Shown: positions 1-5,322, numbered from the stretch's first letter. The stretch: 6,094 nt of DNA from Bacteroidaceae bacterium (GCA_017961965.1 JAGCWG010000285.1:1-6094); one strand, 5' to 3'. The notes: a model not told the origin generated them from the letters alone. Program-made: numbers and translations.

Positions 1-2
1 AT

Positions 3-1154
3 TTTGACGAGTATATCCGCCAAGGAGAACCCTCACAGAGGGAAAAGGCTGGATATTGGCAGACGGCTATAGGTCTTCAGGCTGTAGATGGCTTGAAGGT
101 TTCGAGCTATCTGCAAAACACGGCGTGTCGGCATATTGAAGGTGACATTACCATAGATGAAGCGCGTGAACTCGTTAATCAATACTATATTACGAAGACT
201 GCCCACGATGCTAATGATGATGACAAGGAAGAGGCTGACCGTGTTTCATCGAACATCGTAAAGGTATTGTCAAGTCCAACCTCCGATTTCAGTACTGGTG
301 GCTATCAGTCTGTCCATCGTCGCATTTTCGAAGGTGTGATGAAGCATGCAGGTGAATTCCGTAAATATGACATTACAAAAAGGGAGTGGGTGCTTGAAGG
401 TGATACCGTACTCTATCTTAACTGGGAAGACCTGCATCGTGCTATAGACTATGATTTAGAGCGGGAACGTGCATATAGCTATAAGGGAAAGAGTCAAGAT
501 GAAATGATAAGTCATCTTACAAGGTTCGTTTCTGGACTATGGCAGATACATGCCTTTGGCGAGGGAAATACCCGTACTACAGCCGTTTTCACTATACAAT
601 ATCTGCGTTCGCTTGGATTTGATGTGAACAATGACTTGTTTGCCAAGCATTCCTGGTATTTCCGTAATGCATTGGTTCGTGCCAACTATCACAATATCGC
701 AAAGGGAATAGACTATACCCCAATATATCTTGAGCGTTTCTTCCGTAATCTGTTGTTTGATGAGCAATGGGACTTACGTAACCGCTATTTGCATATTCAT
801 CCTACGGAAGAATGGAGTGTGCAGCCAAATCTCGCAGAGCCCACAACAAACCGACAAGTACCCGACAAGTACCCGACAAATACCCGACAAGTACCCGACA
901 AGTTACACACCAATAATCCAAATATAATACGACTCATACAGGTTGTTGGTGAAAACGAGGTGTCTGTAAAAGAATTGGTAGGTCTGGTTGGGCTAAAAGA
1001 TCGTGAGAATTTCTTGCAGAACTATCTCAATCCGCCAATTGAAGAAGGATACATTTGTCTTCTCTATCCTAATTCCCCTCGCCACCCACGCCAGAAGTAT
1101 CTGCTAACGGTAAAAGGAATGGCGCTATATAATGAATTGATTAAGGAGAAATAG
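3..1154 (+). CDS. Fic family protein with C-terminal winged-helix domain (5' end missing)
   Basis: The frame is open from the first full codon (FDEYIRQGEP...), so the start lies just outside the window; a TTG at 93 is internal because conserved family sequence precedes it. In numbering from position 3 (383 residues visible): N-terminal helical segment 1-65, Fic domain about 90-250, repeat linker 281-303, winged helix about 306-383. The Fic motif HAFGEGNTRTTA is at 183-194 (DNA 549 onward), and the hairpin REWVLEGDTVLY at 127-138 fits the substrate-docking flap. Family knowledge: Fic proteins transfer AMP or other phosphate-containing groups to target hydroxyls. The motif is the GNTRT variant, with Thr for the usual second Gly and Ala where canonical motifs have the second Arg. 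The C-terminus (GLKDRENFLQNYL...QKYLLTVKG) matches the Fic-like C-terminal winged helix. The gene converges on the HU gene. The Fic assignment is firm; the target is unknown. Confidence 0.93.
   Translation, partial: FDEYIRQGEPSQREKAGYWQTAIGLQAVDGLKVSSYLQNTACRHIEGDITIDEARELVNQYYITKTAHDANDDDKEEADRVSSNIVKVLSSPTSDFSTGGYQSVHRRIFEGVMKHAGEFRKYDITKREWVLEGDTVLYLNWEDLHRAIDYDLERERAYSYKGKSQDEMISHLTRFVSGLWQIHAFGEGNTRTTAVFTIQYLRSLGFDVNNDLFAKHSWYFRNALVRANYHNIAKGIDYTPIYLERFFRNLLFDEQWDLRNRYLHIHPTEEWSVQPNLAEPTTNRQVPDKYPTNTRQVPDKLHTNNPNIIRLIQVVGENEVSVKELVGLVGLKDRENFLQNYLNPPIEEGYICLLYPNSPRHPRQKYLLTVKGMALYNELIKEK
851..905 (+). repeat. Five 11-bp tandem repeats in the Fic interdomain linker
   Basis: Units start at 851, 862, 873, 884 and 895. 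The consensus is CCGACAAGTAC; unit 3 has one change (AAATAC) and unit 5 decays at its end. Eleven is not a multiple of three, so the reading phase rotates and the peptide repeats every 33 bp (RQVPDKYPTNT, then RQVPDKLHT). Changing the number of units by one or two moves translation into a frame that stops at 914-916 or 925-927, before the winged helix. The array sits exactly between the Fic domain and the C-terminal domain. Slippage is inferred; the array and the stops are read directly. Confidence 0.95.
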
Positions 1155-1435
1155 CCTGTGTCACACTTCGACTAACTCGCCTTGGAAATGGGCATCTCCA
1201 TGTGGCTGGGGATTTGCAGATACTATTGCTGACATCTATTACGAGCACTTTCCAAAAGAAGATTTAGCGTAATACGAATAAGTCTCCTCTTTGGATGGCT
1301 CTGCTTAGTTAAGAGTCTCCATAGTGCAAATAATGCACTTTGAAAGAATAGGTTATAAGGAAAGCGAAAACAAAGCATTTGTCCGATACTATCCAATAAA
1401 TTTTGTAAGACTCGGACAAATGATATAAATAATAC
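1155..1435. other. Non-coding interval between Fic stop and terminator
   Basis: No convincing gene is seen here. The interval holds a 6-bp hairpin (AGTGCA at 1323-1328 with TGCACT at 1334-1339, loop AATAA), a longer inverted repeat described separately (1376-1422), and an orphan plus-strand reading frame ending at 1272 whose last residues look protein-like but lack a credible start. The small hairpin is followed only by TTTG and would be a weak terminator for the Fic gene. Confidence 0.6.
1376..1422. repeat. Perfect 11-bp inverted repeat with 25-nt spacer
   Basis: CATTTGTCCGA at 1376-1386 is the exact reverse complement of TCGGACAAATG at 1412-1422. The spacer of 25 nt is AT-rich. Neither strand has a T-run directly after the second arm, so it is a poor intrinsic terminator; it could be a protein-binding dyad, a recombination site, or an RNA structure in the Fic 3' region. 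Confidence 0.8.
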
Positions 1436-1475
1436 AAGTGAGGATGTGCATGTTCGGCACATCCTCACTTTCTTT
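1436..1475. terminator. Strong hairpin terminator between convergent Fic and HU genes
   Basis: AAGTGAGGATGTGC (1436-1449) pairs perfectly with GCACATCCTCACTT (1457-1470) around a 7-nt loop ATGTTCG. On the plus strand TTTCTTT follows (1469-1475). On the minus strand the following bases are TTGTATTATTT, less uniform but T-rich. The stem begins 21 bp past the HU stop codon, so it probably ends the HU cassette transcript and also stops read-through from the Fic gene. Confidence 0.85.
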
Positions 1476-1490
1476 ACCTCTCAGCGTTTT

Positions 1491-1976
1491 TTAGAAGCTG
1501 TTGTCGTCGTTGCCTCCGTTACCTCCGTTGTTTGGGTTTGTGTTGTCGGTTGGCTTTGGGTCGCTGGCGGTACCGCTCTTTATGCTGCTTGCCTTCTTTA
1601 CGCTTGCATCAAGGTTGAGGTTGGCATTGCTGAGAGTACCTGTTGCACGGGCACGAAGCTTGACTCCTGCAATGTTGTTGGCTGCTGTGAAGTCCTCCTG
1701 CGTTGCTGCTCCTGCCTTGTTGCGGAGACCTACGGAGAAGATGGCAAGGTTGTCAATCTTCACGTTCTTGCCTGCAAGCAGCTGCTCCTTGATACACTTG
1801 ACCATGGCTGTCATGATGCCTACACACATTGCCTCGGAAAAGCCTGAGTTGTGCTCCTCCATGTGCTTGGCAAGGTCATGAAGGTTCACTGTCTCCTCCA
1901 CTACTGGGTAAGCATACCACTTACCGAATGCTGAACTCTTGGAGTTCTTGTTCTGCTTCAATACGTACTTTATCAT
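1491..1976 (-). CDS. HU-HIG family DNA-binding protein
   Basis: A protein of 161 residues. Residues about 1-122 match the Bacteroidales HU-HIG variant of the HU/IHF fold: helical start with NLHDLAKHMEEHNSGF (31-46), second helix to about 68, then the β-strands NVKIDNLAIFSVGL (71-84) and GVKLRARATG (104-113). HU proteins bind and bend double-stranded DNA with little sequence preference. Residues 123-161 form an extra tail, first Lys/Ser-rich (SVKKASSIKSG), then Pro/Asn/Gly-rich and acidic (NPNNGGNGGNDDNSF), probably disordered. It is the last gene of the minus-strand cassette, and the terminator follows 21 bp past the stop. The ATG at 1976 has no clear Shine-Dalgarno sequence, as is common in Bacteroidota. 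Related loci often have an amidase gene after HU; none is present here. The fold assignment is confident; its role in this locus is not known. Confidence 0.9.
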   Translation of the reverse strand: MIKYVLKQNKNSKSSAFGKWYAYPVVEETVNLHDLAKHMEEHNSGFSEAMCVGIMTAMVKCIKEQLLAGKNVKIDNLAIFSVGLRNKAGAATQEDFTAANNIAGVKLRARATGTLSNANLNLDASVKKASSIKSGTASDPKPTDNTNPNNGGNGGNDDNSF

Positions 1977-2215
1977 AATTCTACTGTCCCCTGTTAACCT
2001 CTTTCATGGAGGAACGCCGTATCAGGACCTTGGGCGTTTGGTTAATTCATAATTAATAATTCAAAATTCAGAATTTAGCTTGTCGGAGTAAAGGAACATT
2101 ACCATGTCAGGACAAATCGACGAACAGAGTATCGTCTTTTTACTCCTTTTTACTTCTTCTAACTCCTCTTTAACTACTAAAAGTTAAGCCGCTCAGCCCT
2201 GAACTTTTCACATTA
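1977..2215 (-). other. Long structured leader upstream of the HU gene
   Basis: If the -7 box at 2223-2216 is used, the HU mRNA leader would be about 230 nt. On the minus strand it contains, in order: a hairpin TTAACT/AGTTAA (2187-2170); a purine-rich tract (2185-2136) repeating GGAGTTA/GGAGTAAA-like units; a hairpin GACGA/TCGTC (2136-2119); an AT-rich stretch with three AATTCA copies on the plus strand (2044-2070); a hairpin AACGCC/GGCGTT (2038-2013); and CCTC/GAGG (2012-1998). None is individually strong. There is no open frame worth calling. It may be a regulatory leader, or simply AT-rich spacer of a type common in Bacteroidales. Confidence 0.4.
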
Positions 2216-2223
2216 CAAAGTTA
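2216..2223 (-). promoter_or_regulatory. Candidate -7 box for the HU gene
   Basis: On the minus strand 2223-2216 reads TAACTTTG, matching the Bacteroidota -7 consensus TAnnTTTG. No TTTG -33 element lies at the expected distance; that position is occupied by the ACGTACG-like cluster instead. This could mean a regulated promoter needing an activator, or a chance match. Confidence 0.4.
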
Positions 2224-2240
2224 CGCCATCCTCATTTGCC

Positions 2241-2292
2241 ATTCGTACGTTAGTGTACGTTGCGTTACGATGCATTATCTTTTCGTACGAAT
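2241..2292. promoter_or_regulatory. Cluster of ACGTACG-like sites, possible operator
   Basis: GTACGTT occurs at 2245-2251 and 2255-2261 (10-bp period, one helical turn), GCGTTACG follows at 2262-2269, and a perfect palindrome TTCGTACGAA lies at 2282-2291. ATTCGTACG (2241-2249) and CGTACGAAT (2284-2292) form a 9-bp inverted repeat. The cluster lies just upstream of the HU -7 candidate, where -33 contacts would be, and just past the DUF4248 stop (2296). Spacing and position suggest a protein-binding site; the binder is unknown. Confidence 0.5.
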
Positions 2293-2295
2293 AAA

Positions 2296-2517
2296 TCATG
2301 GTTCGCCCAGATGTTCCACTATTTCTGCCACCTGACGAGGTGAGAAGAACTTGTCCGTCTTCCTGTATCCCATGTCGGTGAGCTTATCCCTGAGCGGAGT
2401 ACATCTGTTTATCCATGCCATGAGATGATTGACTGCTGAGTGCGAGGTGCTTGCCGTTGGGAAGTAGAGTAGGGCAAGCTCACCCTTGCCGTATGCTCTT
2501 ATGTTAAAGTCGTACAT
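2296..2517 (-). CDS. DUF4248 domain-containing protein
   Basis: A protein of 73 residues matching the small Bacteroidales family DUF4248 over its whole length: N-terminal FNIRAYGKGELALLYFP (4-20), central SAVNHLMAWINRC (27-39), and C-terminal FFSPRQVAEIVEHLGEP (57-73). The family has no established function. The predicted compact helical make-up and the repeated presence beside DUF3987 and HU-HIG genes suggest a nucleic-acid or protein adaptor, which is inference. The ATG at 2517 follows an A/T-rich stretch without a Shine-Dalgarno. It lies 163 bp after the DUF3987 stop and 319 bp before the HU start, all on the same strand. Length fits the family, so it appears intact. Confidence 0.88.
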   Translation of the reverse strand: MYDFNIRAYGKGELALLYFPTASTSHSAVNHLMAWINRCTPLRDKLTDMGYRKTDKFFSPRQVAEIVEHLGEP

Positions 2518-2680
2518 ATTTAACTATATTTATTTTAAGTTTCGTGTGTATTTAACTTGCTCATCCTTTACTACATGAGAAGTAAATCTGAAACTTGAGT
2601 TATATGAAAAAACTAACGTAAAGTGCATATTAACCTGCCATAACTATCATATTTACACCTTGTAAACATGCTGCTTACGA
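2518..2680 (-). other. Spacer between DUF3987 and DUF4248 genes with nested dyads
   Basis: No gene and no -7 consensus is visible. AAGTTTC (2537-2543) pairs with GAAACTT (2590-2596), enclosing a second hairpin TTTACT (2567-2572) / AGTAAA (2581-2586). A further short hairpin TTTACA/TGTAAA lies at 2652-2666 directly past the DUF3987 stop. None has a T-run that would make a convincing terminator, so DUF4248 may be co-transcribed with the genes upstream. Confidence 0.4.
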
Positions 2681-4663
2681 TTAACATACATCATTGTTGC
2701 AACTGCATTTTACATAGACGCCATGCTTAATCCTGCTGAGCAGCTGGTATTTGGTGACAAGAAAACCGATATAGCGCCTTCCTGTTCTTTCTGAAACGTT
2801 CATATTGATTGCCACCTCCTCAGCCTCGGCAAGCTTGAATTCGCGGTTGTCTGGCAGTGCAGAGTAGAAAGCCTTCAGCTCATCCGTTGGCTTCTCCGCA
2901 TGCTTGGCAAACGGGTCAGTGTTCTTTTCACCGAGTACGGAATATACGCGTGCAGTATGATTGACAAGGCAGTTGATTATAGTCATTGCCGTCCGGAAGT
3001 CGGTATCTTTGCAGATGAGTGCATGCTCATCATCATCAAAGATACTGTCGGTCTCATCCCAGTCTGAAAGACGACGCAGTACTGTCAGTATCATCGCAAT
3101 GCGGAAGCACTCAAGTGCAATACGGAAGATGAATCCGTTGATGCCATCGCCAAGCATGGAGAACTGCTCCTTCAGTATAGCATCGAACGTACTGATGAAT
3201 TCTTTACGCTGTACATCGCTCAGCACAAACTGAAGTGAATGTGCTTGACGGCTCTGCAAGGCGTGGTACAGGGGCATGAGACGGTAGCCCAGTCGTCGGT
3301 AAGTATCCTCTATCGGGTCGTTAAGCCCGTCGAACACATCCCTGAAACCGACATTGCCATTTGGTAAGGCATAGAAAAGGAATCGTGATGCAAGTCCATT
3401 GGCAACATTGCTACTTGGGAGGAGCAGAGGTATCTGCGAACCAGTACATGTAAGCAGAACGCTTAACCGGGGCTTGTCAATCTCGATGTTGACGTGGTCG
3501 CTCACTCGTACCATGGCTATAGACTCATGATGGTGAGCCTTACGCAGAAGGTCGGAGTAGTCACCATACTCACTCTTGCTGAGCATGTTGGCAAGTGTAT
3601 CAGCCTCTGTCTCGAACATGACACCCCAACCACCATTCTGATCCAGGCAACGATACACGGCGCTTGCACTACTGTTGGCTGTTACAAAAGGCGAATGCAA
3701 TACCGGTTCTTTGGGTTCAGCACCTCTCTGCGCTTTGCTCTGACTCTCCCATGCAGCCTTGGCAGCCTCATATTCCTTCTTCTCCTCCTCATACCTGCGG
3801 CGCATTTCCATCTTGATAGGGCGAATTATCTCCCTGCACGCCTCGAGGTCACCCTTGGAGCTTGCATAGTTTCCATAGATGGTGGAATAAAGCGAAGCGT
3901 AGATATACTTATGGTCATATATGCCATATAGTGTATCAGGCAAGACACAGGATATGATATTCAGCGAACCGAGTAACATCTTGTCACGACCCACAGCATC
4001 CTTCTGACTGTCATATACAGGGTGAAGAAAACTTGGAATGTCTTCGCGCACCAGTTTGTCGGAGAAAGTGTAGGAACTATTATCCAACAAACCATCTGAA
4101 AAGGACAATAAGGTCAAAAGGTCATCTGTCCTTTTACTCTCAGAATTCGTGTTTTGAGTATAATTATTGTATTTCTCACTATTATGTCCACTTGTCCTAT
4201 TGTCCTTTTTGTCCTTTTCAAGGCAATAGTCAGCACAAGTGCCATTAGCATTGAGAGATACATTCTTACCCACCTTACCTACATCTATGCCAGCATCCAT
4301 TGCCATCTTGAAGAAGGTGCGAATAGTGATACCCCTGCCGCTACCCTTGAGGCATGAAGAGTATTGCCTGTCACACTCCGTAGGGTTGTACTCGCTGTTC
4401 AGGCGACTAAGGTTGTGGTACAACTGCCTTCCACCTTCACCGAGTTCGTCGGCAAGGGCAAAACCGAGGTTAAGCCAGTTGCCGTAACCCTGTGTAATAT
4501 CCACACCACTTGCTATGATGGCATTCACTACCTCCTCTACCTCTGCTGCGGTATCAAAATGGTCTGCGTAACCTGCTGGAGAAGGAGCAAAAGCCTTCTC
4601 ATCATTATTCTCAGTGTTATTGTTGTTTGACCAATAGTCAACGTCAAAATTATCATTCTTCAT
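2681..4663 (-). CDS. PriCT-2 / DUF3987 domain protein (primase-associated ATPase-like)
   Basis: A protein of 660 residues from ATG 4663, chosen because AAGGAA lies 7 nt upstream and the start overlaps the previous gene's stop by 11 bp, suggesting translational coupling; an ATG at 4711 has no such site. Order: Asn-rich start (WSNNNNTENNDE); PriCT-2-like domain about 39-126 (YGNWLNLGFALADELGEGGR); low-complexity linker about 127-180; DUF3987 about 181-545; C-terminal helix-turn-helix-like region about 609-652 (INMNVSERTGRRYIGFLV). The P-loop position reads GNYASSKGD (264-272), where relatives usually have a GK pair; here Ser precedes Lys. A charged likely coiled coil follows (about 282-309). 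MFETEADTLANML (349-361) sits where a Walker-B-like segment is expected. PriCT-2 and DUF3987 are found with replication primases and helicases in mobile or replicative modules. The exact reaction is unproven, and ATPase activity is doubtful given the altered P-loop. Confidence 0.88.
   Translation of the reverse strand: MKNDNFDVDYWSNNNNTENNDEKAFAPSPAGYADHFDTAAEVEEVVNAIIASGVDITQGYGNWLNLGFALADELGEGGRQLYHNLSRLNSEYNPTECDRQYSSCLKGSGRGITIRTFFKMAMDAGIDVGKVGKNVSLNANGTCADYCLEKDKKDNRTSGHNSEKYNNYTQNTNSESKRTDDLLTLLSFSDGLLDNSSYTFSDKLVREDIPSFLHPVYDSQKDAVGRDKMLLGSLNIISCVLPDTLYGIYDHKYIYASLYSTIYGNYASSKGDLEACREIIRPIKMEMRRRYEEEKKEYEAAKAAWESQSKAQRGAEPKEPVLHSPFVTANSSASAVYRCLDQNGGWGVMFETEADTLANMLSKSEYGDYSDLLRKAHHHESIAMVRVSDHVNIEIDKPRLSVLLTCTGSQIPLLLPSSNVANGLASRFLFYALPNGNVGFRDVFDGLNDPIEDTYRRLGYRLMPLYHALQSRQAHSLQFVLSDVQRKEFISTFDAILKEQFSMLGDGINGFIFRIALECFRIAMILTVLRRLSDWDETDSIFDDDEHALICKDTDFRTAMTIINCLVNHTARVYSVLGEKNTDPFAKHAEKPTDELKAFYSALPDNREFKLAEAEEVAINMNVSERTGRRYIGFLVTKYQLLSRIKHGVYVKCSCNNDVC
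4099..4135. repeat. 9-bp inverted repeat inside the DUF3987 gene
   Basis: AAAAGGACA (4099-4107) and TGTCCTTTT (4127-4135) are exact reverse complements separated by 19 nt, which itself holds AAGGTC and AAAGGTC. The arms have the same sequence as the tandem unit at 4201-4218. It lies in coding sequence at the linker/DUF3987 boundary. Confidence 0.7.
4185..4218 (-). repeat. Four 8-9-bp tandem repeats in the DUF3987 gene linker
   Basis: On the plus strand TGTCC recurs at 4185, 4193, 4201 and 4210 (units TGTCCACT, TGTCCTAT, TGTCCTTTT, TGTCCTTTT); the coding strand reads AAAAGGACA-type units. They encode the polar linker EKDKKDNRTSG between the PriCT-2-like and DUF3987 domains. Unit length is 8 or 9 bp, so loss of an 8-bp unit shifts the frame. 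One alternative frame stops at once (ACA TAA); the other runs about 70 nt to a TGA. Confidence 0.8.
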
Positions 4664-5309
4664 TGTCAGTTTCCTTTTTAAGAGACACAGAGGACTCTGC
4701 CTCCCCCGCATCCTGATTAGTAATCAATGTATCACCCTTAAAGTCCAGAGGACTATCCAAGATTGGATTGACGTAGCAGCTGCTGTCGTGAGGAAGGAAG
4801 CATGCACGACTCTCGTTGATGCACTTCTCATCCACTTCCTCATGGTACGTCTGCCTCACATAGTTCTGTATAGCCCTGAACCATGTGCGATGGTCTCGTC
4901 TCCCGATGTCAATCTCAACCACCCATTTCAGCCCATCACCCGAAGGAGAAGTAAACAGCAGCTCCGTCTCGAAGTACGGGTCTTCAATGAGCCTGTTCCT
5001 CAGTTCCCATCTGCGTCCGCCGAGATGGTCGAAGTCGAGGCACATAAGTCCCGAATGTTGAACGAGGCAGTCGTCCTTGCGATAGCTGAACAGACCGCTG
5101 AAAGTGACGAAATCGAAATTCTTGGCCTTATAAGCCTTGCGTTCCTTATCGTCCTTGATATCCCTCAGAGTCCACGTCTCCTCAGTGTAATGCATACCGA
5201 CGATGTACTCAAACAGATTGGCAATAGACACCTTGTACTTCGTACTCACCGTCATTGCAGGTCGCTTGAAGTAGGAGATTCTGTGCTCCATCAACTGTTC
5301 CTTAGTCAT
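4653..5309 (-). CDS. BT4734-like (VirE N-terminal) primase-fold protein
   Basis: A protein of 218 residues from ATG 5309. That start is preceded by AAAGGAGG with a 5-nt spacer, so an upstream in-frame TTG at 5330 is rejected. The sequence matches the BT4734-like/VirE N-terminal domain, which is related to archaeo-eukaryotic primases. Motifs in this numbering: CLDFD at 90-94 with Asp92 and Asp94 as the likely metal-binding pair; SPSGDGLKW at 121-129, the nucleotide-binding loop, with Lys where many primases have His; and ESRACFLPHD at 166-175. The last 30 residues are polar and likely disordered. In many Bacteroidales this domain is fused to PriCT-2/DUF3987 in one protein; here it is a separate gene overlapping the next by 11 bp, so the two products probably act together. 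Despite the 'virulence protein E' label often given, no virulence role follows. Primase activity is inference. Confidence 0.88.
   Translation of the reverse strand: MTKEQLMEHRISYFKRPAMTVSTKYKVSIANLFEYIVGMHYTEETWTLRDIKDDKERKAYKAKNFDFVTFSGLFSYRKDDCLVQHSGLMCLDFDHLGGRRWELRNRLIEDPYFETELLFTSPSGDGLKWVVEIDIGRRDHRTWFRAIQNYVRQTYHEEVDEKCINESRACFLPHDSSCYVNPILDSPLDFKGDTLITNQDAGEAESSVSLKKETDNEE
4671..4676 (-). promoter_or_regulatory. Ribosome binding site of the DUF3987 gene
   Basis: AAGGAA on the minus strand lies 7 nt before ATG 4663, inside the 3' end of the primase-fold gene. It supports this start over the in-frame ATG at 4711 and fits coupled translation of the two overlapping genes. Confidence 0.65.
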
Positions 5310-5314
5310 CGGTG

Positions 5315-5322
5315 CCTCCTTT
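5315..5322 (-). promoter_or_regulatory. Strong Shine-Dalgarno of the primase-fold gene
   Basis: The minus strand reads AAAGGAGG, then CACCG, then ATG (5309). This near-perfect anti-16S match is unusual for Bacteroidota, where most genes, including the DUF4248 and HU genes here, lack a clear one. It decides the start codon. Confidence 0.85.

Noticed and set aside
851..905. CRISPR-like array
   Set aside because: Units are 11 bp, directly abutting without spacers, and lie inside a coding frame.
1323..1345. Fic gene terminator
   Set aside because: The stem is only 6 bp and is followed by TTTG, not a T-run; the hairpin at 1436-1470 is far stronger.
1223..1468. 81-residue minus-strand frame in the Fic-HU interval
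   Set aside because: It starts inside the terminator hairpin, has no ribosome binding site and no recognisable motif.
1446..1881. Two plus-strand frames opposite the HU-HIG gene, Val/Cys- or Leu-rich
   Set aside because: Composition is what the complement of the HU codons produces; the minus-strand frame matches a known family.
2241..2292. Invertible promoter like those of Bacteroides capsule loci
   Set aside because: The 9-bp arms resemble known recombinase sites only partly, and the 34 bp between them is too short to hold a full promoter.
3494..3931. 145-residue plus-strand frame opposite DUF3987
   Set aside because: Antisense shadow of a conserved domain, no start context.
4664..4711. 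Earlier ATG (4711) as the DUF3987 gene start
   Set aside because: No Shine-Dalgarno, adds a 16-residue extension coded by the out-of-frame end of the previous gene; ATG 4663 has AAGGAA at 7 nt.
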